The notes under the pieces were generated by a model, which was not told the origin of the DNA, searched no databases, and saw only the letters and a list, made by a program, of their open reading frames with translations. A stretch of DNA of 28,581 nt from DATCVR01 sp036566745 (lineage in GTDB: Bacteria; Actinomycetota; Actinomycetes; Jiangellales; Jiangellaceae): NCBI GenBank assembly GCA_036566745.1, contig DATCVR010000239.1, positions 1-28,581 of the forward strand. The letters run 5' to 3'. The first letter of the stretch is position 1; each line of letters begins with the position of its first letter. This document shows positions 16,588-23,502 of this stretch, in pieces. Made by a program: the position numbers and the translations under genes.

Positions 16588-17328
16588 ATGAGTCTGCGGG
16601 TGGCGGTCGTCGGGGCCGCGGGACGGATGGGCGGCGAGGTGTGCCGGGCCGTCGAGGCGGCGGCCGACCTCGAGCTGGTCGGCCGATTCGACGCGGGCGA
16701 CGAGCTCGGCGATCTCGGGGGCGCGGAGGTCGCCGTCGACTTCACCGTTCCCGACGCCACCGTCGCCAATGTGCTGCACTGCGTCGAACGTGGCGTCCAC
16801 GCCGTCGTCGGCACCACCGGCTGGACCGACGAGCGACTCGGCCAGGTGCGTGACGCGCTCGGCTCCGCGCCCGGCGTCGGCGTCCTCGTCGCACCCAACT
16901 TCGCCATCGGTGCCGTGCTGACGATGAAGTTCGCCGCCGAGGCCGCCCGGTTCTACGAGTCGGTCGAGATCGTCGAGCTCCACCATCCGGACAAGGTCGA
17001 CGCCCCCAGCGGCACGGCGGTGCGCACCGCGCAGCTCGTGGCCCAGGCACGCCGCGACGCCGGTGTCGCGGCCGCTCCCGACGCCACCACCACGGCCCTC
17101 GACGGCGCCCGGGGAGCCGACGTCGACGGCGTGCCGGTCCACGCGGTCCGGCTGCGGGGCCTGGTGGCCCACGAAGAGGTCCTGCTCGGGGCGGTGGGCG
17201 AGACGCTCACCCTGCGCCACGACTCCTTCGACCGGGTGTCGTTCATGCCCGGGGTCCTGCTCGGGGTCCGCCGGGTCGCCGAGCACCCGGGGCTGACCGT
17301 GGGCCTCGAGCACGTCCTGGGCATGTGA
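16588..17328 (+). CDS. dapB: 4-hydroxy-tetrahydrodipicolinate reductase
   Basis: DapB reduces the DapA product with NAD(P)H in the diaminopimelate/lysine pathway and so supplies peptidoglycan precursors. The Rossmann loop VAVVGAAGRMGGEV (residues 5-18), the cofactor segment VVGTTGW (73-79), and VAPNFAIGAVL (101-111) are all present. The catalytic signature is ELHHPDKVDAPSGTA (130-144), with His132/His133 and Lys136. The 246-residue length is normal. The ATG at 16588 is where homology starts. The last bases (ATGTGA) also form the start of the next gene, so translation of the two is probably coupled. dapA is not in this window. Confidence 0.96.
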   Translation: MSLRVAVVGAAGRMGGEVCRAVEAAADLELVGRFDAGDELGDLGGAEVAVDFTVPDATVANVLHCVERGVHAVVGTTGWTDERLGQVRDALGSAPGVGVLVAPNFAIGAVLTMKFAAEAARFYESVEIVELHHPDKVDAPSGTAVRTAQLVAQARRDAGVAAAPDATTTALDGARGADVDGVPVHAVRLRGLVAHEEVLLGAVGETLTLRHDSFDRVSFMPGVLLGVRRVAEHPGLTVGLEHVLGM

Positions 17329-17786
17329 GCTCGGTGTCCACGCCGGCGCGGGAGCGGGCCTCGGCGCTCGGCCTGACCGTGCTCGTCGGCGCGGTCGTGG
17401 CGCTCGTCGTGTGGCGCGGCTACCTGTTGATGCGCAGTGGCAGCGCGGTGGGGGTAGGCATCGGGCTGGCGGTGGTGGCGATCGCGATGGTCGGTGGGTG
17501 GCTGGTCTGGCGCACGGTGCGCTTCGGCGTCCGGATGCAGGCGATGGCCCGTGAGTTGGAGGCCGAGGGTGGGCTCCCCGCCGACGATCTCCCGCGACGT
17601 CCGAGCGGCCGGGCGGAGCGCGTCGCCGCCGACGCCGTGTTCGAACAGCGCCGCGAGGACGCCGAGCGCCGGCCCGACGACTGGCGGACGTGGTTCCGGC
17701 TGGCGCTGGCCTACGACGACGCCGGCGACCGCCGACGGGCCCGGGAGGCCGCCCGCACGGCGATCTCGCTGCACCGGGTCAGGTGA
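17325..17786 (+). CDS. small membrane protein with TPR-like tail
   Basis: The 153-residue protein has two membrane helices (about 15-32, LTVLVGAVVALVVWRGYL, and 41-62, AVGVGIGLAVVAIAMVGGWLVW). A charged region follows, then a C-terminal TPR-like helix pair (DDWRTWFRLALAYDDAGDRRRAREAARTAI) expected to face the cytoplasm. I do not recognise a specific family. The TPR suggests protein-protein interaction at the membrane. Its ATG at 17325 overlaps the dapB stop, so it is likely translated by coupling. A GTG at 17334 is an alternative start. The 3' end overlaps the convergent azlD by 8 bases. Confidence 0.7.
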   Translation: MSSVSTPARERASALGLTVLVGAVVALVVWRGYLLMRSGSAVGVGIGLAVVAIAMVGGWLVWRTVRFGVRMQAMARELEAEGGLPADDLPRRPSGRAERVAADAVFEQRREDAERRPDDWRTWFRLALAYDDAGDRRRAREAARTAISLHRVR

Positions 17787-18084
17787 GCGCCCGCAGGATC
17801 GCGGTGGTGGCGGCGGCGACCACGATGACGACCAGGAACGACGCCCGCAGCACGAGCGCGACCACTCCGGCCCCGACCCCGGCGATCAGCCGGAGATCGA
17901 GGGTGAGGTGCCCGCCGCCGTCGAAGGTCTCGACCGCCACGAGCGCGGCCAGCATCGCCACCGGCAGGAACAGCGCCACCCGCTGCACGTCGTCACGTTC
18001 GAGGAACGAGCGCGGGATCGACAGCCCGGCGAGCTTGAGCGCGTAGCACCCGGCGCCCGCGAGCAGGACCGCCCACCAGATCAT
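17779..18084 (-). CDS. azlD: AzlD-family branched-chain amino acid export subunit
   Basis: The 101-residue protein has about four short hydrophobic segments, starting WWAVLLAGAGCYALKLAG and including PVAMLAALVAVETF and GAGVVALVLRASFLVVIVVAAATTAI. This is the usual size and pattern of AzlD. It is thought to work with AzlC in a membrane complex that exports branched-chain amino acids or analogues such as azaleucine. The ATG at 18084 overlaps the azlC stop by four bases (ATGA). The substrate is inferred from the family. Confidence 0.85.
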   Translation of the reverse strand: MIWWAVLLAGAGCYALKLAGLSIPRSFLERDDVQRVALFLPVAMLAALVAVETFDGGGHLTLDLRLIAGVGAGVVALVLRASFLVVIVVAAATTAILRALT

Positions 18085-18773
18085 GATGGCCTCCGGCTGG
18101 AGCGCCGGGAGGTGAGCCCGGCGACGAGCGCGATCGGCGCGGCGGCGAGCACCGGCACCCCGGCTGGCAGCACCGGCACGAGTGCGGTGGCCACGACCGC
18201 CCCGCCCACGGCCACCCACCGGGTGGTGGCGTCGGAGAGCCGTGGCCACAACAGCGCCAGGAAGGCCGCCGGCACCGCGGCGTCGAGACCGAGCGTGGCG
18301 GGGTCGCCGATGACCGAACCTCCGACCGCGCCGAGCACCGTGCCGGCGTTCCACAGTGCGAACAAGGCCGCACCGGTGGTCCAGAAGGCGTACCGCTGAC
18401 TTTCCGGTTCGTCGTGGCCGACGGCCATCGCGGTGGTCTCGTCGATGACGAGCTGGGCGGCGACCAGACGCCGCGGCCCGCGCAGCGACCGCTCGCCGAG
18501 GATGCGCGACATCGGCACGCCGTAGAACGAGTTGCGCACGCCGAGCAACAGCGCGGCCGGGACCGCCGCGAGCGGAGCGCCGCCACCGCCGATGACACCG
18601 ACGAAGGCGAACTGCGACGCTCCGGTGAACATCAGCAGGCTCAGCACGACGGTCTGCGCGACGCTGAGGCCGGAAGCCACGGACACGGCGCCGAACGACG
18701 CCCCGAAGGCACCGGCGTACGCCGCGATGCCGGCGGCATCGCGGCGGATCGTCGCGCGCTGGAGGGCGTCCAT
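18081..18773 (-). CDS. azlC: AzlC-family branched-chain amino acid exporter
   Basis: The 230-residue integral membrane protein has the AzlC hallmarks PVAQ-like start GIAAYAGAFGASFGAVSVASGLS, then LMFTGASQFAFVGVIGGG, VRNSFYGVPMSRIL and VIDETTAMAVG. It should pump branched-chain amino acids out of the cell with AzlD, protecting against excess or toxic analogues. The ATG at 18773 is chosen because TACTGT lies 8 bases upstream in the leaderless arrangement. An upstream ATG at 18842 would add 23 unconserved residues. No Lrp-family regulator is adjacent. Confidence 0.88.
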   Translation of the reverse strand: MDALQRATIRRDAAGIAAYAGAFGASFGAVSVASGLSVAQTVVLSLLMFTGASQFAFVGVIGGGGAPLAAVPAALLLGVRNSFYGVPMSRILGERSLRGPRRLVAAQLVIDETTAMAVGHDEPESQRYAFWTTGAALFALWNAGTVLGAVGGSVIGDPATLGLDAAVPAAFLALLWPRLSDATTRWVAVGGAVVATALVPVLPAGVPVLAAAPIALVAGLTSRRSSRRPS

Positions 18774-18781
18774 GACCGAGA

Positions 18782-18787
18782 ACAGTA
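18782..18787 (-). promoter_or_regulatory. -10 hexamer of azlC (leaderless type)
   Basis: TACTGT on the minus strand lies 8 bases before the ATG at 18773, with no ribosome site. Confidence 0.5.
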
Positions 18788-18887
18788 CCGACGGACACTG
18801 ACACACCTGACCTAGCGACCGTGATGTGGACATCGCGGACATTGCGCCGCCCGCCAGAACGAGCCGCGGGCCGGCCGGCTGGATCGC

Positions 18888-18893
18888 TAGCGT
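18888..18893 (+). promoter_or_regulatory. -10 hexamer of the ASCH-like gene (leaderless type)
   Basis: TAGCGT lies exactly 6 bases before the GTG at 18900. No ribosome site is present. Confidence 0.6.
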
Positions 18894-18899
18894 GGACGG

Positions 18900-19481
18900 G
18901 TGCTGTTCTTGAAGCGGTTCTGGCCGGGCATCGCCGACGGCTCCGTGACGCTGACCTTCCGGCGCTGGCGGCGCCCGCAGGTGGTCGCCGGCCGGTCGTA
19001 TCGCAGCCCCGCGGGCATCCTCGACGTCACGTCGATGACGGTGGTGGACCCCGACGAGATCACCGACGACGACGCCCGGGCGGCGGGCCAGGCCGATGCG
19101 GCGGCGCTGCTCGCCGACCTGCCCGGTGAGCCCGGGCTACCCGTGTACCGGATCGAGTTCCGGCGCTCGACGGCCCCGGATCCCCGTGCCGAGCTGGCCG
19201 CGTCCGACCAGCTCGACGATGCCGACGTGGCCGAGATCGACCGGCGGCTCGCGCGACTCGATCGCGTCAGCTCGTCCGGCCCGTGGACCGCGCAGACGCT
19301 GAAGCTCATCGCCGAGCGCCCGGCAGTGCGGGCGGTCGACCTCGCCGCGTCCGTGGGTCGCGAGCGCGCGCCGTTCAAGCTCGACGTCCGCAAGCTCAAG
19401 AACCTCGGGCTGACCGAGAGCCTCGACGTGGGGTACCGGCTCTCGCCCCGGGGGCGCGCCTACCTCGATCGTCGCGGCTGA
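18900..19481 (+). CDS. ASCH/PUA-like protein with C-terminal winged helix
   Basis: The 193-residue protein opens LFLKRFWPGIADGSVTLTFRRW, then RPQVVAGRSYRS, which fits the ASCH (PUA-like, RNA-binding) fold over about the first 100 residues. Residues ~125-193 look like a winged helix: WTAQTLKLIAERPAVRAVDLA, then FKLDVRKLKNLGLTES, then a wing ending GYRLSPRGRAYL. ASCH domains are associated with RNA binding or modification. A fused winged helix would add nucleic-acid recognition. No precise role is known to me. The GTG at 18900 is set by the leaderless hexamer TAGCGT. It stands alone, converging on the DUF2461 gene. Confidence 0.7.
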   Translation: MLFLKRFWPGIADGSVTLTFRRWRRPQVVAGRSYRSPAGILDVTSMTVVDPDEITDDDARAAGQADAAALLADLPGEPGLPVYRIEFRRSTAPDPRAELAASDQLDDADVAEIDRRLARLDRVSSSGPWTAQTLKLIAERPAVRAVDLAASVGRERAPFKLDVRKLKNLGLTESLDVGYRLSPRGRAYLDRRG

Positions 19482-19488
19482 GCGGCGA

Positions 19489-19513
19489 CCGATCTGCCCG
19501 GCTGCCGGATCGG
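19489..19513. terminator. weak hairpin between convergent genes
   Basis: CCGATC at 19489-19494 pairs with GATCGG at 19508-19513 around a 13-base loop, between the stops at 19481 and 19523. Confidence 0.35.
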
Positions 19514-19522
19514 GGGCCTCGC

Positions 19523-20155
19523 TCAGCGGGGCTCGCGGGACGGGCCGACGTGAGCGTCGAGCCAGGACTGCAGGGGCGCGAGGCCACGCCACGCGGCGGC
19601 CACGTGCGAGGCCGCCTTGGGCGTGGGCAGCCAGTCCGGCGCCCCGAACTCCCGCCACCCGGCCAGCGAACGGTGGCGGAGCAGCTCGAGGCGCGGGTGG
19701 TCGGCCGGGTAGCCGCGGGGACGGGTCTTGAGCTGGTCGCCGCCGACCACGTAGTCGTCGCCGCGGAGGTCGTCGACGAGGGTCGCCAGCTCGGAGCCGG
19801 TGTGGTCGTGGTCGACCGCCTCGCGGAACCGCGCGATCTGGTCGGGTGCCATGTGGTGGTACCCGACGGCTACGAACAAGCCGGACGCTCCGATGTGGAG
19901 GTAGTGGTGTCCGACCGTGGCGCCTTGGTGGTTCTTGTACGGGCTCTTGTCCTTGGAGAACCGGACGTCGCGGTAGGGGCGGAAGAAGTAGACCTCGCCG
20001 AACTCGCCGGACAGCTCGGCGCACAGGGCCTGCATCGGCTCGCGCACGCTCGACTCGTAGACGTGCTTGTGGTCGTTCCAGTAGGCCTTGGAGTTGTCGG
20101 CTTCGAGGCCTTCGTAGAACTCGAGCGCGTCGTCGGGGATGCCGGAGAAGCTCAC
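19523..20155 (-). CDS. DUF2461 domain-containing protein
   Basis: The 210-residue protein matches the DUF2461 (TIGR02453) family over its whole length. Hallmarks are FYEGLEADNSKAYWNDHK near the N-terminus, YFFRPYRDVRFSKDKSPYKNH (with the RDxRFSKDKSPYK core), and YHHMAPDQIARFREAV. The family is widespread and has no established function. The ATG at 20155 overlaps the GNAT stop by four bases, so the two are translationally coupled. Pairing with an acetyltransferase is noted, but gives no clear job. Confidence 0.9.
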   Translation of the reverse strand: MSFSGIPDDALEFYEGLEADNSKAYWNDHKHVYESSVREPMQALCAELSGEFGEVYFFRPYRDVRFSKDKSPYKNHQGATVGHHYLHIGASGLFVAVGYHHMAPDQIARFREAVDHDHTGSELATLVDDLRGDDYVVGGDQLKTRPRGYPADHPRLELLRHRSLAGWREFGAPDWLPTPKAASHVAAAWRGLAPLQSWLDAHVGPSREPR

Positions 20156-20712
20156 GACTCGTCCTCACGCAGATCGGTGTGGAGGCGGACCTGGCGCAAC
20201 GTCGAGGAGTCGTCGCCGGTCAGGTCGAGGGTGCGATGGGCGGTGTCGGCGGCCCAGCCGGCCGGTTCGAGGAAGCCGCGGAGGTCGTCGTCGCCCACCA
20301 CCGCCCAGAACCGGGCGTGGGTGAAGCCGTCGGCGCGCAGGGTGTCGGCTGCCGCGGCGAGCAGCCGCGACCCGTGGCCCTGGCGCAGCGCACCCGGGTC
20401 GATGTGGAAGGCGACGATCTCGCCGTCGGTAGGGTCGGCGTCCTGATCGTCCGACGGGGCCGTGGCCGCGAAGCCCACGACCGCGCCGGCCTCGAGGGCG
20501 ACGAGCACCCGGTGGCGGGCCGACGGCGGCCGGGTGATGGCCTGGGTCCAGGCCTCGGCGAACCCGGTGGCGTCGATCTGGTCGAGCAGGGCCTGGGGCA
20601 GCACCTCGGCATACGACTTGGTCCACGCCCGGGCCTGGACCCTGCCGATGGCGCCGGCGTCGGCCGCCCAGGCGGTGCGGACACTGCGATCGGCTACGGG
20701 TTGCTGGGACAC
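20152..20712 (-). CDS. GNAT-family N-acetyltransferase
   Basis: The 186-residue protein has the GNAT fold. It opens VRTAWAADAGAIGRVQARAW and includes VLVALEAGAVVGFAATAP and IVAFHIDPGALRQGHGSRLLAAA, whose RQGHGS is the acetyl-CoA loop (Q/RxxGxG/A). The substrate is unknown. The GTG at 20712 lies exactly 6 bases after TAGGGT, with no ribosome site. It therefore has its own leaderless-type promoter, although it lies only 65 bases downstream of the nitric oxide synthase gene on the same strand. The coupled DUF2461 gene follows. Confidence 0.88.
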   Translation of the reverse strand: MSQQPVADRSVRTAWAADAGAIGRVQARAWTKSYAEVLPQALLDQIDATGFAEAWTQAITRPPSARHRVLVALEAGAVVGFAATAPSDDQDADPTDGEIVAFHIDPGALRQGHGSRLLAAAADTLRADGFTHARFWAVVGDDDLRGFLEPAGWAADTAHRTLDLTGDDSSTLRQVRLHTDLREDES

Positions 20713-20718
20713 GACCCA

Positions 20719-20724
20719 ACCCTA
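20719..20724 (-). promoter_or_regulatory. -10 hexamer of the GNAT gene (leaderless type)
   Basis: TAGGGT on the minus strand lies 6 bases before the GTG at 20712. Confidence 0.6.
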
Positions 20725-20777
20725 CGACCCGGGCCCGACAGCGCACCGACCGCCGCGTGCGTCCGGACGGTGCCGGC

Positions 20778-21944
20778 TCAGTGGTGCGGGTAGGGGCAGC
20801 CGGCGGGCTCGGCCTCGGTGGCCGGGGCGGCGCCGCCGGGCGGCAGGAACCCGGGCAGGTGCACGGACTCGTCGTAGTACCGGTGATAGACCGGGGTGAC
20901 CGAGGAGGACATCGGCGGCACCACCCACGACCACTCCGCGGTGGGGGTTCGGCCGGCTCGCTCCTCCTTCTCGATGAAGGCCATGAACCGCTCGGCCTCG
21001 GAGTGGTGGTCGGCGATCTTCACGCCGGCCGCGTCGAACGACGAGATCACGGCGCGGTTGATCTCGACCAGGGCACGGTCCTTCCACAGCGTGCGGTCGT
21101 CGTGGATCGTCAGCCCGAGCCGGCGACCGACCTCTTCGAGCACGGCGTAGCGGTCGGCGTCGACCAGGTTGCGCGAGCCGACCTCGGTCCCGAGGTACCA
21201 CCCGTTGAACGGGGCGGTCGGGTAGGTGATCCCGCCGATGCGCAAGGGCATCGAGGAGATCGCGGGCACCGCGTGCCACTTGAGCTCGAGCTCGGAGAAC
21301 CACGGCAGCTGGGGATGGCTCAGGTCGACCTCGAGCACGGCATCCTCGGGGATGTCGAAGAGCTGGACCCCCTCGTGGGGCGTCTCGACGACCAGGGGGA
21401 GCACGTCGAACGCGGTGCCCTTGCCGATCCAGCCCAGGCCCTCGACCCAGCTGGTGAACTCACGCAGGCGCGGGTCGCCCACGACGCCCTTGGACGTCTC
21501 GTGCCCGGCGTAGCGCACCAGCTGCTCGTTGTGGATGCGCGGCGCGCCTCGGTCCGGCTGGTCGGGGGCGAAGAGGGTGAGGACGGGGCGGATCCGTCCG
21601 TCGTTGGTGGCCACGCGTAGGTGCTCGACGCACTCGCGGGCGACGTCCTCGGCGTTGCGGACCTGACGACGGTCGCGGACGACCAGGCTGCGCCAGTAGA
21701 GCCGGCCGATGCACCGGTTCGCGTTGCGCCAGGCCACCCGCGCCCCGAACTCGATCTCCTGAGGGGTGTGCTCGAAGATGCCGCGCTCGCCGAACTCGCG
21801 GACCGCCTGGGCGATGCGGGCGTCGGGATCGGGTGCGGAGGGTTCCTCGGCGGCATGCATCCGGAAGAACTCGGCGGCTTCATCGATGTCGACGATGCGT
21901 ACAGGAGGGACCGGGAGGCCACGCTGACTACCGTCGGTCGTCAC
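20778..21944 (-). CDS. nos: bacterial nitric oxide synthase oxygenase
   Basis: The heme-thiolate enzyme oxidises L-arginine to citrulline and nitric oxide. It lacks a reductase domain, so it must borrow electrons from cellular flavoproteins or ferredoxins. The heme ligand is Cys78 in AWRNANRCIGRLYW. The arginine-binding Glu254 lies in NGWYLGTEVGSRNL. The pterin/dimer region is AEWSWVVPPMSSSVTPVYHRYY (W338, W340). The 388 residues exceed the ~360 of Bacillus enzymes because of a ~25-residue tail ending GCPYPHH. The GTG at 21944 has GAGGAG 6 bases upstream. A TTG at 21950 would leave no spacing. NO may protect against oxidative stress, signal, or nitrate a product. The gene lies beside and diverges from paaA. 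Confidence 0.93.
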   Translation of the reverse strand: MTTDGSQRGLPVPPVRIVDIDEAAEFFRMHAAEEPSAPDPDARIAQAVREFGERGIFEHTPQEIEFGARVAWRNANRCIGRLYWRSLVVRDRRQVRNAEDVARECVEHLRVATNDGRIRPVLTLFAPDQPDRGAPRIHNEQLVRYAGHETSKGVVGDPRLREFTSWVEGLGWIGKGTAFDVLPLVVETPHEGVQLFDIPEDAVLEVDLSHPQLPWFSELELKWHAVPAISSMPLRIGGITYPTAPFNGWYLGTEVGSRNLVDADRYAVLEEVGRRLGLTIHDDRTLWKDRALVEINRAVISSFDAAGVKIADHHSEAERFMAFIEKEERAGRTPTAEWSWVVPPMSSSVTPVYHRYYDESVHLPGFLPPGGAAPATEAEPAGCPYPHH

Positions 21945-21986
21945 TGCCAACTCCTCGTGAGTCGTGGGCGGTGCTCGGGTCGTGAC

Positions 21987-22003
21987 CGCGATCCAAGATC
22001 GCG
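21987..22003. promoter_or_regulatory. 7-bp inverted repeat at the start of the nos transcript
   Basis: CGCGATC at 21987-21993 and GATCGCG at 21997-22003 are a perfect inverted repeat with a 3-base spacer. It lies just downstream of the predicted nos transcript start (~22006), a classic repressor position. It could equally be a leader hairpin. Confidence 0.5.
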
Positions 22004-22012
22004 ACGATGATC

Positions 22013-22041
22013 ACTATCGCACCATAAATGACGAAATGTAA
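22013..22041 (-). promoter_or_regulatory. candidate promoter of nos
   Basis: On the minus strand TTACAT (22036-22041) and GATAGT (22013-22018) are separated by 17 bases. The region is much more AT-rich than its surroundings. The leader would be about 60 bases and include the GAGGAG site. Confidence 0.45.
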
Positions 22042-22048
22042 TGGATTG

Positions 22049-22072
22049 TCCGCCAATCTGGCGATTGGCGGA
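22049..22072. promoter_or_regulatory. 10-bp inverted repeat between nos and paaA
   Basis: TCCGCCAATC at 22049-22058 and GATTGGCGGA at 22063-22072 are perfectly inverted around a 4-base spacer. The repeat begins 7 bases upstream of the candidate nos -35 and 93 bases upstream of paaA's candidate -35. It looks like a protein-binding operator, since neither gene ends here to need a terminator. Confidence 0.65.
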
Positions 22073-22164
22073 TGGCCGCCGACAAACCTATCCCGACCCG
22101 CCCGTCAGGTGACACGGGCGGGCGTTGCACATTGACGCACATGTGACATCAGCGCGCAGAGATG

Positions 22165-22195
22165 TTGGACAAGTGTCATACGACAGGCCTAGCCT
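22165..22195 (+). promoter_or_regulatory. promoter of paaABCDE (leaderless type)
   Basis: TTGGAC (22165-22170) and TAGCCT (22190-22195) are separated by 19 bases. The paaA ATG at 22202 lies 6 bases after the -10, with no ribosome site. Confidence 0.6.
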
Positions 22196-22201
22196 GACGA
22201 C

Positions 22202-23221
22202 ATGGCCAGCACGCAGCAGGACGACGATGTCGCCGCCGAGGCGGAGTTCTACGCGATCATCGACGCCGACGGCCGCATCGAGCCACGCGACCGGATGCCC
22301 GACGCATATCGTCGCAACCTCGTGCGCCAGATGGCCCAGCACGCCCACTCCGAGATCATCGGGATGCAGCCCGAGGGCAACTGGATCAGCCGCGCGCCCA
22401 GCCTGCGCCGCAAGGCGATCCTGATGGCCAAGGTGCAGGACGAGGCCGGCCACGGGCTCTACCTCTACGCCGCGGCCGAGACGCTCGGGGTCGATCGGGC
22501 CGAGTTGCTCGACCTCCTGCACACCGGTCGGCAGAAGTACTCCTCGATCTTCAACTACCCCACGCTGACCTGGGCGGACATGGGCGCAATCGGCTGGCTG
22601 GTCGACGGGGCGGCGATCACCAACCAGGTGCCGCTCACCCGCTGCTCCTACGGTCCCTACGGCCGGGCGATGGTGCGCATCTGCAAGGAGGAGTCCTTCC
22701 ACCAGCGCCAGGGGTTCGAGGCCCTGCTGGCGCTCACCCACGGCACTCCCGCGCAGAAGGCGATGGCCCAAGACGCCCTCGATCGGTGGTGGTACCCGAG
22801 CCTGGCGATGTTCGGTCCGCCCGACACCGCCGCCGACGAGACGCCCAAGGCCAGTCGTTCCGAGTCCTCGACGGGGAAGCGTGTCTCGGCCACCCACACC
22901 GAACAGTCCATGCGCTGGGGCATCAAGCGCTTCAGCAACGACGAGCTGCGGCAGAAGTTCGTCGACATGACCGTCCCCCAGGCCGAGGTGCTGGGCCTGC
23001 GGATGCCCGACCCCGACCTGCGGTGGAACGCCGAGCGCGGCCACTACGACTTCACCGCCCCCGACTGGGACGAGCTGTTCCGGGTCATCGGCGGTGACGG
23101 CCCGTGCAACCAGCAGCGCATCGCCCACCGCGTCGCGGCGCACACCGAGGGCGCCTGGGTCCGCGAGGCCGCGGACGCCTACGCCGCCAAGCACGCCGAG
23201 CCCGCGCGGGTGGTCGCATGA
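22202..23221 (+). CDS. paaA: 1,2-phenylacetyl-CoA epoxidase subunit PaaA
   Basis: PaaA is the catalytic diiron subunit of the multicomponent epoxidase that converts phenylacetyl-CoA to its ring 1,2-epoxide. Metal-binding helices include KVQDEAGHGLYLY (Glu81, His84) and ICKEESFHQRQGF (Glu164, His167). Other hallmarks are QKYSSIFNYPTLTWADMG and RWGIKRFSNDELRQKFVD. At 339 residues it is somewhat long. An unusual Ser/Lys-rich stretch of about 20 residues (209-232, bases 22826-22897) follows WWYPSLAMFGPPD, where related proteins go almost directly to the HT.QSMRWKIKRF segment. The ATG at 22202 is set by the leaderless promoter. It overlaps paaB by four bases. Confidence 0.95.
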   Translation: MASTQQDDDVAAEAEFYAIIDADGRIEPRDRMPDAYRRNLVRQMAQHAHSEIIGMQPEGNWISRAPSLRRKAILMAKVQDEAGHGLYLYAAAETLGVDRAELLDLLHTGRQKYSSIFNYPTLTWADMGAIGWLVDGAAITNQVPLTRCSYGPYGRAMVRICKEESFHQRQGFEALLALTHGTPAQKAMAQDALDRWWYPSLAMFGPPDTAADETPKASRSESSTGKRVSATHTEQSMRWGIKRFSNDELRQKFVDMTVPQAEVLGLRMPDPDLRWNAERGHYDFTAPDWDELFRVIGGDGPCNQQRIAHRVAAHTEGAWVREAADAYAAKHAEPARVVA

Positions 23222-23502
23222 GCCGCGACTGGCCGTTGTGGGAGGTCTTCGTGCGAGCCCGGCGCGGCCTCTCGCACATCCACGTGGGCAGCCTCCACGC
23301 GCCCGACGCCGCCATGGCACTGCGCAACGCCCGCGACGTCTACACCCGCCGCTCCGAGGGCGTCTCGATCTGGGTGGTGCCGTCGTCCTCGATCACGGCG
23401 AGCAGCCCCGAGGAGAAGGACGCCTTCTTCGAGCCCGCGGCCGACAAGGTCTATCGTCACCCGACGTTCTACGACATCCCGGACGAGGTGAAGCACCTGT
23501 GA
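23218..23502 (+). CDS. paaB: 1,2-phenylacetyl-CoA epoxidase subunit PaaB
   Basis: PaaB is a small bridging subunit of the epoxidase complex. Its 94 residues show the family pattern WPLWEVFVRARRGLSHIHVGSLHAPDAAMALRNARDVYTRR, VSIWVVPSSSITAS and a Tyr/His-rich end (YRHPTFYDIPDEVKHL). The size is typical. The ATG at 23218 overlaps the paaA stop (ATGA). The stop overlaps the paaC GTG. Confidence 0.95.
   Translation: MSRDWPLWEVFVRARRGLSHIHVGSLHAPDAAMALRNARDVYTRRSEGVSIWVVPSSSITASSPEEKDAFFEPAADKVYRHPTFYDIPDEVKHL

Noticed and set aside
21945..21950. TTG start for nos
   Set aside because: It would begin directly after the GAGGAG site with no spacing. The GTG at 21944 has normal spacing.
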